A stretch of DNA of 64,000 nucleotides from an uncultured Chlorobiaceae bacterium (GTDB taxonomy: Bacteria; Bacteroidota; Chlorobiia; Chlorobiales; Chlorobiaceae), in NCBI GenBank assembly GCA_903940125.1, contig CAJAJL010000008.1, positions 51,852-115,851 on the forward strand. The letters are read 5' to 3'. The notes beneath the pieces were generated by a model. It did not search any database. It was not told the DNA's origin and was given only the letters and a program-made list of their open reading frames with translations. Below, piece after piece: positions 49,770 to 58,926 of this stretch. The stretch's first letter is position 1, and each line of letters begins with the position of its first letter. A program made the translations under genes and the position numbers.

Positions 49770-49991
49770 TCAGGCACTTTCTCCTGAACCTGCTTTTGCA
49801 ATCAACTCGTCGAGGCAGGTACTGCAGACGCATATTGCATAGCGTTCGGCAAGATGCTCTTTCACTTCAACAGGAACTACTCTCGTGGCACACCAGCAGG
49901 CTGGCGAAAGGCTGCAGGTAAATGATTGCCCGCATTGTGGACAGATTACTGTTTTTCCGTTGCCGGTTGTCTGATCGATGGGATGTGTCAT
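49770..49991 (-). CDS. Cysteine-rich CWC-family protein
   Basis: 73 aa. A zinc-ribbon-like arrangement is visible: CPQCGQSFTC, then the diagnostic CWC in SPACWCATR, and CVCSTCLDEL. Nine cysteines suggest metal binding. The family is conserved and uncharacterised. It lies 36 bp downstream of glpK on the same strand and probably shares its transcript. Its 3' end is convergent with hicA. Confidence 0.82.
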   Translation of the reverse strand: MTHPIDQTTGNGKTVICPQCGQSFTCSLSPACWCATRVVPVEVKEHLAERYAICVCSTCLDELIAKAGSGESA

Positions 49992-50027
49992 AAGTACAAC
50001 ATTATATTATTATTGAAATGTTCAACG

Positions 50028-51479
50028 CTACACTGCCATTGTCTGGCGCAGTGCTTTCTGCCATCCATTTAAAAGCGTCTCTCTTGTTTCCGGCTCCATA
50101 GCAGGCATGTAGATGCTTTGCACCTTATGCAACGCCAGTAGCTCATCGCTTGATTGCCATATGCCTGTCTTCAATCCTGCAAGATACGCAACGCCAAGCG
50201 ATGTCGATTCGATATTTGCCGGTTTCAAGATCGGCACATCCATGATATCTGCCTGAAACTGCATGAGGAAAGCGTTGCTCACAGCCCCTCCGTCAACCAT
50301 GAGCTCTTTGGGTAAAATGCCTGTATCAGCAACCATAGCCCTGAACACATCGCATGTTTGATAGGCTATCGATTCGAGGGCCGCGCGAACTATATGGTTC
50401 CTGTTCGTTCCTCTCGTCAGCCCGACAATAGATCCCCTCGCATCCATCTGCCAATGGGGTGCACCAAGGCCTACAAAAGCTGGTACAATGTAAACTCCTG
50501 CATTTGTCGAGGCTTCACGCGCCATTGTTTCGGATTCCCCTGCGTGCTGAATCAGCTTCAACTCATCCCTCAGCCACTGAATCACTGCACCTCCGATAAA
50601 GACCGATCCCTCAAGAGCGTAACATGGCATACCCTTCGCATTGATGGCCAGCGTTGTCAGAAGACCGCTATGCGACTGAATAAAGGTATCGCCCGTATTC
50701 ATAACCATGAAGCAGCCGGTACCATAGGTATTCTTGATTGACGCAGGTTCGAAACAGCACTGTCCAAAAAGAGCTGCCTGCTGATCGCCTGCAACGGCAG
50801 CAATCGGCACACTGTCAAGCTCTTCCAAAGCTGTCACCCTGCCGAAATCATCCATTGAGTTTCTGACCTCCGGCAAAAGCGATGCCGGTATCTTAAACAG
50901 TGCAAGCAGCTCTTTATCCCACGTTTTCTCCCTGATATTAAAGAGCATAGTTCTTGATGCGTTGGTGAAATCGGTTGCATGTACCCTGCCTCCGGTCAGT
51001 TTCCAGACCAGCCAGGTATCAACTGTACCGAAAAGAAGGTTATCAGGATTGAGCGTTGAACAATGATCAAGAATCCATCGGATTTTTGTAGCACTGAAGT
51101 AGGCATCAAGCGGCAGTCCGGTTTTTGCTGTGATGCTCTCGTGTTCGGCTTCGTATCGACGACACATTTCGCTGGTTCGTCTGCATTGCCAGACAATGGC
51201 GTTATAGATCGGTTTGCCGGTTATCCTGTCCCAGACAATGGTGGTTTCACGCTGGTTCGTGATACCGATGGCTGAGATTGGCTGCGAACATTGAGCTTTC
51301 AGCTCCTTCACGCCCTGCACAACGCTCTGCCAGATCTCTTCCGGATCGTGTTCTACCCACCCTGCCTGAGGATAAATCTGGGTGACTTCCCGGTAGGCCT
51401 TGGCAATGATCTGGCCCATCGGGTTATAGAGGATAGAGGTAGTTCCTGTGGTTCCCTGATCGATTGCAAGAATAGCCAT
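50028..51479 (-). CDS. glpK: Glycerol kinase
   Basis: 483 aa. FGGY-family motifs: AIDQGTTGTTSILYN at the N terminus (ATP/phosphate loop), GITNQRETTIVWDR and NAIVWQCRRTSEMC (substrate binding), GTVDTWLVWKLTGG, and the C-terminal signature LESIAYQTCDVFRAM / LMVDGGAVSNAFLMQFQADI. It phosphorylates glycerol to glycerol 3-phosphate. No glycerol facilitator or dehydrogenase accompanies it, so it may serve lipid recycling. It follows a hypothetical gene by 22 bp. Confidence 0.96.
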   Translation of the reverse strand: MAILAIDQGTTGTTSILYNPMGQIIAKAYREVTQIYPQAGWVEHDPEEIWQSVVQGVKELKAQCSQPISAIGITNQRETTIVWDRITGKPIYNAIVWQCRRTSEMCRRYEAEHESITAKTGLPLDAYFSATKIRWILDHCSTLNPDNLLFGTVDTWLVWKLTGGRVHATDFTNASRTMLFNIREKTWDKELLALFKIPASLLPEVRNSMDDFGRVTALEELDSVPIAAVAGDQQAALFGQCCFEPASIKNTYGTGCFMVMNTGDTFIQSHSGLLTTLAINAKGMPCYALEGSVFIGGAVIQWLRDELKLIQHAGESETMAREASTNAGVYIVPAFVGLGAPHWQMDARGSIVGLTRGTNRNHIVRAALESIAYQTCDVFRAMVADTGILPKELMVDGGAVSNAFLMQFQADIMDVPILKPANIESTSLGVAYLAGLKTGIWQSSDELLALHKVQSIYMPAMEPETRETLLNGWQKALRQTMAV

Positions 51480-51501
51480 GCTTTATTATTCATGCGTTGC
51501 A

Positions 51502-52212
51502 CTACATCAGCCTGAAATCGTGAATGTCAAGATGAATCAAAACCGGCCCACTGAGCGGCTTGCCTTTTGGCCCCTTCGGGGTTACCCGCCTTATTGAAGG
51601 ATAAACAAGTCCTGCGCTGTTGTGCGCGTGTTGCAGAACAACATTGGATGCGGCTGCAAGCGGACTGATGATATCTGCTGTATAGTCATGCTGAATCAGG
51701 AGGCCGGTCTCGCGATCAAACCTGAATCGCTGAACCCTGCTGTGGGATGGAATCACATCCGGGAATCGGGCCTCCAGCCAACCTGGTTCGAGCTCCTTCC
51801 ATTCGATCTCCTCACGCATCAGAAGCGCAGGCAGGGTAAAATAATTCCATGAAGCATAGTTGGCGAAATAGGACATATCGAGGTCATCCCAGTAGAACAA
51901 CCTTCTGCCGATTTTGAAATAATCGCGTGCATTCCTCCGCTCTGCAATGACCTTCCCGTCTTCATTTTCCAGACGGACATCAAGACCATCAAGTACTCCC
52001 GTAATGCCAGGATGCCGGCCAATCGGGGTCAAAGTTGAAAATGGTCTGTGAACATCCAAAATCATTCTGGCATGGCGGAAAAACGGTCGCCGCTTCAGGG
52101 TAAACGCCAGTCCGGAAGCACTTATCTCGGTTTCCAGAGTTTTAGCGTTTTGCCAAAGGTGACGTCCGCCGTACGCGGCAATTGCTTTTTCTGCTGTTTC
52201 TGTCAGGCTCAT
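51502..52212 (-). CDS. Hypothetical protein upstream of glpK
   Basis: 236 aa from ATG 52212; a TTG eight codons upstream is weaker. The sequence alternates beta strands (KTLETEISASGLAFTLKRRPF, DVRLENEDGKVIAERRNARDYFK) with aromatic-rich loops (YWDDLDMSYFANYASWNYFTLPAL) and ends VLIHLDIHDFRLM. The pattern resembles a lipocalin or lipoprotein-localisation-type beta fold, but no signal peptide precedes it. I do not recognise a precise family. Tight coupling to glpK suggests a shared glycerolipid or carbon theme, which is speculative. Confidence 0.75.
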   Translation of the reverse strand: MSLTETAEKAIAAYGGRHLWQNAKTLETEISASGLAFTLKRRPFFRHARMILDVHRPFSTLTPIGRHPGITGVLDGLDVRLENEDGKVIAERRNARDYFKIGRRLFYWDDLDMSYFANYASWNYFTLPALLMREEIEWKELEPGWLEARFPDVIPSHSRVQRFRFDRETGLLIQHDYTADIISPLAAASNVVLQHAHNSAGLVYPSIRRVTPKGPKGKPLSGPVLIHLDIHDFRLM

Positions 52213-52451
52213 AGATGTATTTGGTAGCGCTTGCAATATGCAAATATAAACAATCTGGATTCAGAATGTTTTGGTTCAGCGTGAATAGGAGAATTCTCAG
52301 CTCATCAATACAGTGAGAAAATATACCTGCATCGTTTTTGATTTTCATCCAGCTTGGTGTTTGTATTAAGCTGATTGTGACTTTTGCAACAAAATCTTAT
52401 ATCTTTGAATAGTTAGAAGTTCTATGATCAATACAGGGAAGCAAAAGAGCT

Positions 52452-52673
52452 ATGGAAAATCAAATCGAATTACTTGAAGCTGAAGCACTGAAACTGTCAT
52501 CCGCTGAACGTGCAGCTTTTGCCCAGCTTTTACTCGCCAGTCTCGACGAAGATGCCGAAATTGAGGAAGCTTGGGCTATCGAAACCGAACGAAGAATTAC
52601 CGAAATCGAGAGTGGCACAACCCAGGTCATTCCTTTCGCTGATGCACTTGCACAGGTTCGAGCACTGAAATGA
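52452..52673 (+). CDS. Addiction-module antitoxin (PF09720 / TIGR02574 type)
   Basis: 73 aa. The pattern ALKLSSAERAAFAQLLLASLD followed by EIEEAWAIETERRITEIESGTTQVIPF is characteristic of RelB/StbD-like antitoxins normally paired with a ParE-type toxin. The stop overlaps a downstream ATG (52670) that begins MKLVIAPAPA, as toxin genes of this pairing do, but that frame soon loses family likeness. Confidence 0.85.
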   Translation: MENQIELLEAEALKLSSAERAAFAQLLLASLDEDAEIEEAWAIETERRITEIESGTTQVIPFADALAQVRALK

Positions 52674-52782
52674 AACTCGTCATTGCACCAGCACCAGCAA
52701 CAACAACCTTTTCTATAGTTCTTCAGCCCCCCTCCATCAGAGCAAGATCAACATTTGGCAAGGAATCAACTGGCAACTGCCG
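52670..52782 (+). pseudogene. Vestigial ParE-type toxin gene
   Basis: The ATG overlaps the antitoxin stop in the usual coupled arrangement, and the first residues (MKLVIAPAPA) resemble the start of ParE/RelE toxins. After about ten codons the frame turns into low-likelihood sequence (TTTFSIVLQPPSIRARSTF) and runs into the 3' end of the convergent DUF4130 gene. The rest of a ~95-aa toxin is missing. Deletion is the simplest explanation. It could instead be a chance match. Confidence 0.4.
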
Positions 52783-53523
52783 TCACTCTCCCTGCTTCTC
52801 CACAAGATATTTCCAGTATTTCATGGGCATGTTGGATTTCTGGAGGCGGGGGTTTTTGCGGTCAGGTATGGCGATGGTTTTAAAGAAAACCTGCCATAGT
52901 GCCTGCACCTTTTTTTCATCTTCAGAGAGTGCCGGGGTTGTGAATTGTTCGATGGTACCGAACTGAAGGGAGCCGTTATTCCAGCGTGCAGCGGTTCGGC
53001 GTTTGACGTCGTAGAGAAACCAGTGCTGCGCTCTGAGCCTGCGGCTGAAGTGGTAGGCAAGGGGGTGTAAAATGTTATAGTCGGGTTCCATTTTCGCGAG
53101 ATAGGCGCCATCCTGAAGTTTTTCGAACCTCAGGAGTCCTTTCATGCGGTGCAGCTCTCTTCCTACTTTTTTTGCAACATTGACAATATCGCGCACGGCT
53201 GGATGAGTGAGATAACCTTTAACTTTGTCGCCATACCTGAAGGCTAACGAGACATAATGCAGCAGGCTGGTTTCCATTCCCTCTTTTTCGGCGAGCATAA
53301 AGGTGTAAAGGGTATGCGCTGCATCAGGGGCATGCTGCTTCAGCCGGAAAAATAGTGATTCGGCCTGGGTTGCATCAGTGCTGATTGTAAATCCCTCTTC
53401 AAAAAGGGTGTCTTTGCGCTCTGACAGTGTCACTTTTTCGGGATCAGGCTCCTCTTCAAGGATCCACGTTATGGCAGACAAAAGGCCGTCGGCAGTACCG
53501 TCGTAAAGGTAGCTGTTCATCAT
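52783..53523 (-). CDS. TIGR03915-like putative DNA repair protein with DUF4130
   Basis: 246 aa. The N-terminal YLYDGTADGLLSAITWILEEEPDPEKV and the C-terminal block HRMKGLLRFEKLQDGAYLAKMEPDYNILHPLAYHFSRRLRAQHWFLYDVKRRTAARW are the recognisable DUF4130 part. The family is found almost always beside the radical SAM protein encoded just upstream here. The start overlaps or abuts the radical SAM stop, so the pair is one unit. The predicted role is processing or repair of damaged DNA; no activity is established to my knowledge. Confidence 0.87.
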   Translation of the reverse strand: MMNSYLYDGTADGLLSAITWILEEEPDPEKVTLSERKDTLFEEGFTISTDATQAESLFFRLKQHAPDAAHTLYTFMLAEKEGMETSLLHYVSLAFRYGDKVKGYLTHPAVRDIVNVAKKVGRELHRMKGLLRFEKLQDGAYLAKMEPDYNILHPLAYHFSRRLRAQHWFLYDVKRRTAARWNNGSLQFGTIEQFTTPALSEDEKKVQALWQVFFKTIAIPDRKNPRLQKSNMPMKYWKYLVEKQGE

Positions 53524-54785
53524 TATGCGAAAAGACCAGGCAGTACCAGTTGTTCAGGAAGCGCCGACACAGTCGCTTCGTCACCTTCACCAAGCAACAG
53601 TCGATGGCGGATGACAGTTGGGGAGTGATCAGGTTTTTCAGATGACCTGCCTGAGCAGATGATAAAATATTTTGCCCGTTTGATAACTACCCCGATTTTT
53701 TTCAAGCCTTCAGGAGTAATGGATGAAAATCGGCGGGCAGCGACAATGCGTTTGGCTGAAAGAACTCCTATGCCCGGTACTCGCAGGAGTGTGGCATAGT
53801 CGGCACGGTTAATTTCGACCGGAAAGAATTCCGGGTGACGCAGAGCCCAGGCAGTCTTGGGATCAAACGATTCATCGAGATGGGGTGCTTCATCCGAAAG
53901 AATCTCTTCGGCGGAAAAACCGTAAAAGCGCAACAGCCAGTCCGCTTGATAGAGTCGGTGTTCGCGTAATAGAGGTGGCGCAGCGAGTGCGGGAAGCCGG
54001 TTGTCCGCTGTGACGGGAACATAGGCAGAGTAATAGACCCGCTTGAGATTCATTTTTTTGTAGAGCCCCTGGGAAAGGCGCAGTATCTGAAAATCGTTTT
54101 CCGGACTTGCCCCTATAATCATCTGGGTACTCTGGCCTGCAGGGGCAAACCGGGGAGCATGTCGACTCGCCTTGCGTTCAACAAGACTGGTTGCTATCTC
54201 CCGCCCGATAAGCGCCATGGGCTCAAGAATCGCATGTTTATGCTTTTGAGGGGCAAGTCGCTGCAGGGAAGCCTGTGAGGGCAGTTCAATGTTGACACTG
54301 ATACGATCGGCATAGAGCCCTGCTTTGCGCACAAGTTCGCTGCTGCAGCCGGGAATGATTTTCATGTGTATATAACCGCCGAACTGCTCTTCGGTGCGCA
54401 GGGCTTCGGCAACCCGGACCATACGTTCCATGGTGTGATCGGGGCTCTGCATGACAGCCGAACTTAAAAAAAGTCCTTCGATATAGTTGCGACGATAGAA
54501 TTCAAGAGTAAGATCAATCACTTCGCGAGCTGTAAAGGAGGCACGCTCAACCGGATTGGTGGACCGATTCACACAGTAGGCGCAGTCATAGATGCAGTCG
54601 TTGGAAAGCAGAATTTTCAGAAGAGAGATACAGCGACCATCATCCGCCCATGAGTGGCAGATCCCAATGGTGGATGTATTGCCGGTTCCACATGAAGGCC
54701 CCTCACGCTTGCTTCCGCTGGAAGCACACGAGGCGTCGTAACGCGCTGCGCCGGAAAGAATCTGTAATTTCACCTGGGTATCCAT
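53523..54785 (-). CDS. TIGR03916-like radical SAM DNA modification/repair protein
   Basis: 420 aa. The radical SAM cluster motif CIYDCAYC gives Cys64, Cys68 and Cys71 (CxxxCxxC). Earlier Cys residues (20, 32, 43, 52) precede it. The barrel continues with DLTLEFYRRNYIEGLFLSSAV and IHMKIIPGCSSELVRKAGLYADRISVNIELPS. Near the C terminus LLRVPGIGVLSAKRIVAARRF is a helix-hairpin-helix DNA-binding motif. The combination points to radical chemistry on DNA. Its promoter region now carries an IS630 element starting about 50 bp upstream of the start codon. Confidence 0.9.
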   Translation of the reverse strand: MDTQVKLQILSGAARYDASCASSGSKREGPSCGTGNTSTIGICHSWADDGRCISLLKILLSNDCIYDCAYCVNRSTNPVERASFTAREVIDLTLEFYRRNYIEGLFLSSAVMQSPDHTMERMVRVAEALRTEEQFGGYIHMKIIPGCSSELVRKAGLYADRISVNIELPSQASLQRLAPQKHKHAILEPMALIGREIATSLVERKASRHAPRFAPAGQSTQMIIGASPENDFQILRLSQGLYKKMNLKRVYYSAYVPVTADNRLPALAAPPLLREHRLYQADWLLRFYGFSAEEILSDEAPHLDESFDPKTAWALRHPEFFPVEINRADYATLLRVPGIGVLSAKRIVAARRFSSITPEGLKKIGVVIKRAKYFIICSGRSSEKPDHSPTVIRHRLLLGEGDEATVSALPEQLVLPGLFA

Positions 54786-54892
54786 GGATGAAATATAGTG
54801 AAGAAAGAACGAAAGAGAAGTGGGATGGATAATAGTGTCATGTCACGCGTGTAAAGGCGTATAAATAGTTGTATATTTCTTCACAATCAACC

Positions 54893-54900
54893 AAAGGAGG
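54893..54900 (+). promoter_or_regulatory. Ribosome binding site of the IS630 transposase
   Basis: AAAGGAGG lies seven bases before the ATG at 54908. It fixes that start over the longer open frame, which continues into the left end of the element. Confidence 0.75.
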
Positions 54901-55344
54901 ATTGAATATGAAGAAGTATAAAGTTACCCTTACAAAGGAAGAGCGTGAGAAGCTCGAAGCACTGAGCAGCAAAGGAAAGCATGCTGCCCAAACTATTTTG
55001 AACGCCCTGGTTTTGCTGGCCTGTGACGAAGGCAAATACCAGAAAAAACGCTCAATCAACGAAGAAATTGCCCGGATACTAACTGTCAGTATGAAAACGA
55101 TAGATCGGGTAAAAAAACGATTTGTAGAAGAGGGCCTTGATATGGCTCTGACCGGTAAGCCATCAACCCGTATCTATAGTCGAAAAGCCGACGGGGATCT
55201 GGAAGCACATCTGATTGCCTTGAGCTGCTCGAAAGCTCCGCAGGGTTATCAGCGTTGGACATTGCGATTATTGGCCGATAAAGCTGTTGAGCTGAAATAT
55301 ATCGATGCTATTTCCTATGAGACCGTACGCAGGGTTTTAAAAAA

Positions 55345-56040
<696 letters not shown>

Positions 56041-56055
56041 CATGACAATAGTCTC

Positions 56056-57540
56056 TTATGGCTCACGCACTGTTTTTTCGTTCCGCTGCAAAAGCAATTC
56101 TATGGCGCGTCTGGCTCCGGTCACAACACCAGGAAGGGACTGCCCTGGAAAGATTGAGTCGCCAACAAGAAAAAGATTGTCGAACGAAGTTGCCGGTCCA
56201 CGCACCTTAAACAACGAGGTCTGGGGATAACCTCCCACCAAGCCTTGAAAACGACCGGTATAGCGCTCCCAGGAAACAGGTGTTGCAGCAGATATGCTTC
56301 GCACTGCATCACGGGCCTGAGGAAACTGTTCTGAGAGTACAGTAAGCAGATGCTCAGTAAAAGTACTCTTAAGCTCCATGTAAGCTGCGCTCCCTTTCTC
56401 TTTCGCCTGAAACCACTGTTCAGGCCTTGTATGTGTGGAAACCGTGACAGCACAAAGCCCTTCGGGTGCGCGATCTGGTTCGTCTCCGGGCGAAAATGAA
56501 ACAAAAATGCTGTTCCCTTCTGCAAGCTCCCCACTGGCACTGATAATTTGCACATGATGCGTCGGCAAAGCACTGAACAGGGAGGGATCCATGCCGAGAT
56601 AGAGGACAAATGCACTCCAATGCGGACACTCATTCATGACAACTGCGGATTTGCTTTCTGGGCCCGTAAGGAGAGCAAGTGATTCAGGCGGGAGGTTTGC
56701 AAGCACAAAATCAGCGGCTATTGCGCTGCCATCTGATGTTTCAAGACCGAAAACCTGACGGCGAACTGAATCGATGCGAATAACCTTTTTACGGAAAAGA
56801 ACAGCCCCGCCGTTATCCTCAACAGCCCCGGCAAGCAACTCTGCAATCGTTCCAATCCCTCCTTTAACACGGTAAGCACCCGAAAGTGGCAGATCAAGCG
56901 CTATAGCCGCATTGACGGCATTGGCATACCGAGAAGTGGTCTGTACTGAAACCAGAAGCTGGGCATCGATAAAGCGGACAAAATCGGGGTCGCTGTCGAG
57001 ACCATGGGAGGCAAGCCATTCAAACACGGTTTTAGTAGAAAATGTAAGCAGATGGGCAGATCCTGGAAGTCCGGCGATACCTTTACGGGCAAGACGGGCA
57101 AGATCACGCGCCCCTTTTACCGGCCATGAAAGCCCCCCTTCAGCAAGATGCCAGAGCAGTTTTGCAAGTTCGGCCTGCTCCTTCCAGAAGGGTGCTGAGC
57201 CTGGAAAGCGTTCAAGAATACCAAGACGCTGAGGAGGAAGATCAAGGTGAAGTGAGTTGTGACGATACTGCCAGGCAACTGGTTCCGGTGAAACCGGCCA
57301 GATAATTCCAAGCTCTTTACCGAGCATATCCATCGGCCCGCCATCATGAAATCCGCAGCCAATCGTAGCTCCTGCGTCAAACCGATAACCTTCTCGAGCA
57401 AATGTTGCCGCACATCCTCCGGGATAGTCCTGCGCTTCAAGCACAGTAACGATTGCTCCTTTCCGGGCAAGCAAGGCTGCGGCAGCAAGCCCTCCAACTC
57501 CCGCACCAATAACGACAACGTTCAGATTCTGCAGTTCCAT
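56056..57540 (-). CDS. CrtI/CrtISO-family FAD-dependent oxidoreductase
   Basis: 494 aa. FAD-binding N terminus VVVIGAGVGGLAAAALLARKGAIVTVLEAQDYPGG (about 9-43), with GxGxxG and the acidic ribose-binding residue. GYRFDAGATIGCGF is the usual second motif of phytoene desaturase-like enzymes, and DNLFLVGDSIFPGQSLPGVVTGAR is the C-terminal FAD signature. Members desaturate or isomerise carotenoids. I cannot tell desaturase from isomerase by reading; resemblance to the cyanobacterial CrtISO/CrtD group seems strongest. It is followed 8 bp downstream by the right end of the IS630 element. Confidence 0.88.
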   Translation of the reverse strand: MELQNLNVVVIGAGVGGLAAAALLARKGAIVTVLEAQDYPGGCAATFAREGYRFDAGATIGCGFHDGGPMDMLGKELGIIWPVSPEPVAWQYRHNSLHLDLPPQRLGILERFPGSAPFWKEQAELAKLLWHLAEGGLSWPVKGARDLARLARKGIAGLPGSAHLLTFSTKTVFEWLASHGLDSDPDFVRFIDAQLLVSVQTTSRYANAVNAAIALDLPLSGAYRVKGGIGTIAELLAGAVEDNGGAVLFRKKVIRIDSVRRQVFGLETSDGSAIAADFVLANLPPESLALLTGPESKSAVVMNECPHWSAFVLYLGMDPSLFSALPTHHVQIISASGELAEGNSIFVSFSPGDEPDRAPEGLCAVTVSTHTRPEQWFQAKEKGSAAYMELKSTFTEHLLTVLSEQFPQARDAVRSISAATPVSWERYTGRFQGLVGGYPQTSLFKVRGPATSFDNLFLVGDSIFPGQSLPGVVTGARRAIELLLQRNEKTVREP

Positions 57541-57701
57541 GCTCTTATTCTTTGGTTTCCCCTCTCCTTATAAACAAACCACCGATATCCTTATGAAGTT
57601 CAGCAACAATACACCGCTTGAAAATTGTTAAACGCAAGAGTGATCTACATTGGAGAAATGATGTGCAGAGGAAGAATCTTATGAGAGTGAGGGTAAGAGA
57701 G

Positions 57702-57775
57702 TCGGCGTAGCGGGATTTGAACCCACGACCCCTTCCACCCCAAGGAAGTGCGCTACCAGGCTGCGCTATACGCCG
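57702..57775 (-). tRNA. tRNA-Pro (GGG)
   Basis: A 74-nt cloverleaf on the minus strand: acceptor CGGCGTA/TACGCCG, discriminator A, D-arm GCGC...GCGC with AGCCTGGTA loop, anticodon arm CTTCC-TTGGGGT-GGAAG (anticodon GGG), T-loop GGTTCAAATCC. CCA is not encoded (the next bases are CTC), unlike the tRNA-Leu above. Confidence 0.94.
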
Positions 57776-58104
57776 AGTGCATATGAAAAGGTACTAATTA
57801 TAAAAAATTCTATTGATTATAATAATATTATTTCGAGCTTTCGAACTGTTCTTCTCTTGCCCGGAGAAGCTTTTCACGCCACATCCCATTCTTTCGTTAT
57901 AACTTATCCACAATCGGTGTACCATTTCACAAAAGTTCCACGATTTCCACAATCGTTACAACAGACGCAGGCAAATACTGAAAAAAGTCAATAAGTTATT
58001 TTATAGAATACAGTTATCAATAGATTATCATCATTAACACATGCCACACCACTGTAAACCATACGAGCAAACAAGTGATGTGTCAACAAGTTGTCAACAT
58101 TCCG
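57776..58104. other. Noncoding AT-rich region with a perfect DnaA box
   Basis: 329 bp between tRNA-Pro and the dedA gene. TTATCCACA (57904-57912) matches the DnaA-box consensus exactly, and TTTCCACAA (57939-57947) is a near match. The stretch around 57790-57835 is almost pure A/T, as in an unwinding element. The rest includes GTCAACAAGTTGTCAAC near 58080, an inverted-repeat-like sequence. No gene is seen. It may be a regulatory DnaA-binding site; an origin is not shown. Confidence 0.35.
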
Positions 58105-58800
58105 TTAACAATCTGAAGTATCCTGCTTACGACCAAACAGGTGCTTTAGATAGCCTATCAGGGGTGGTGAAAGGGAAAGTGCAATAATACCAAGGAATAT
58201 CAGTTTTCTGTTCTGCTGAACAAAGGGAAGCTGGCCGATAAAATATCCTCCGTAGCAAAACAATCCCACCCAGAACAGCGCACCAGTAATACAGAACAGA
58301 ATAAAGCGACTGTAGGGCATGGCACCTATTCCTGCAACAAAAGGAGTAAATGTTCTGATAATAGGAATAAACCGGGCGATGATGATTGTCTTGCCTCCAT
58401 GTTTTTTAAAAAAACTATGGGTTCTTGCAAGATGTTCAGGATTGAAGAATCGTGATTTTTGATAATTGAACACTTTTGGTCCCAGCTTACGGCCGATCAG
58501 ATAGTTAAGGTTATCGCCGAGCAGAGCTGCAGAAAAAAAGAGAATAAAAAGCAGGTGAGGATCAAGTGATGAATCAGGCATGGCTGCAAGTGACCCGGCT
58601 GCAAAAAGCAGGGAGTCTCCCGGTAGAAAGGGCGTAACGACCAGTCCTGTTTCGCAGAAAATAATGAGAAAAAGAATAGCGTAAAGCCAGAGTCCATATT
58701 GTGCGGCAAGGAGCTGAAGATGCGTATCGATATGGAGAATAAAGTCTGCGAGGAAAGAGATAAGAGCAGTAAAAGAATAATCCATGTTGTGCCAATTCAT
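58105..58800 (-). CDS. DedA-family membrane protein
   Basis: 231 aa from ATG 58800 (MNWHNMDYSF); a longer frame begins at 58863 but adds residues outside the family. Several membrane segments are evident: LWLYAILFLIIFCETGLVV, LLFILFFSAALLGDNLNYLIG, and FILFCITGALFWVGLFCYGGYF. The DedA signatures VVTPFLPGDSLLFAAG and IIARFIPIIRTFTPFVAGIGAM are conserved, including the Arg residues linked to proton-coupled function. The family now includes lipid-carrier flippases (undecaprenyl phosphate transport). It is divergent from the hydrolase-PBP1A-guaA run. Confidence 0.93.
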   Translation of the reverse strand: MNWHNMDYSFTALISFLADFILHIDTHLQLLAAQYGLWLYAILFLIIFCETGLVVTPFLPGDSLLFAAGSLAAMPDSSLDPHLLFILFFSAALLGDNLNYLIGRKLGPKVFNYQKSRFFNPEHLARTHSFFKKHGGKTIIIARFIPIIRTFTPFVAGIGAMPYSRFILFCITGALFWVGLFCYGGYFIGQLPFVQQNRKLIFLGIIALSLSPPLIGYLKHLFGRKQDTSDC

Positions 58801-58926
58801 TGATATTGAAATCTCTCTCTGTTTAAGCCAACGTAATGTACTCATTGAACTGATGAGTCGCAAAATAGCGCAGAGGAGCCAAGGCAGGGGAAGCAGGAGA
58901 AAAGGTATTATTGTTATATATTAGGT

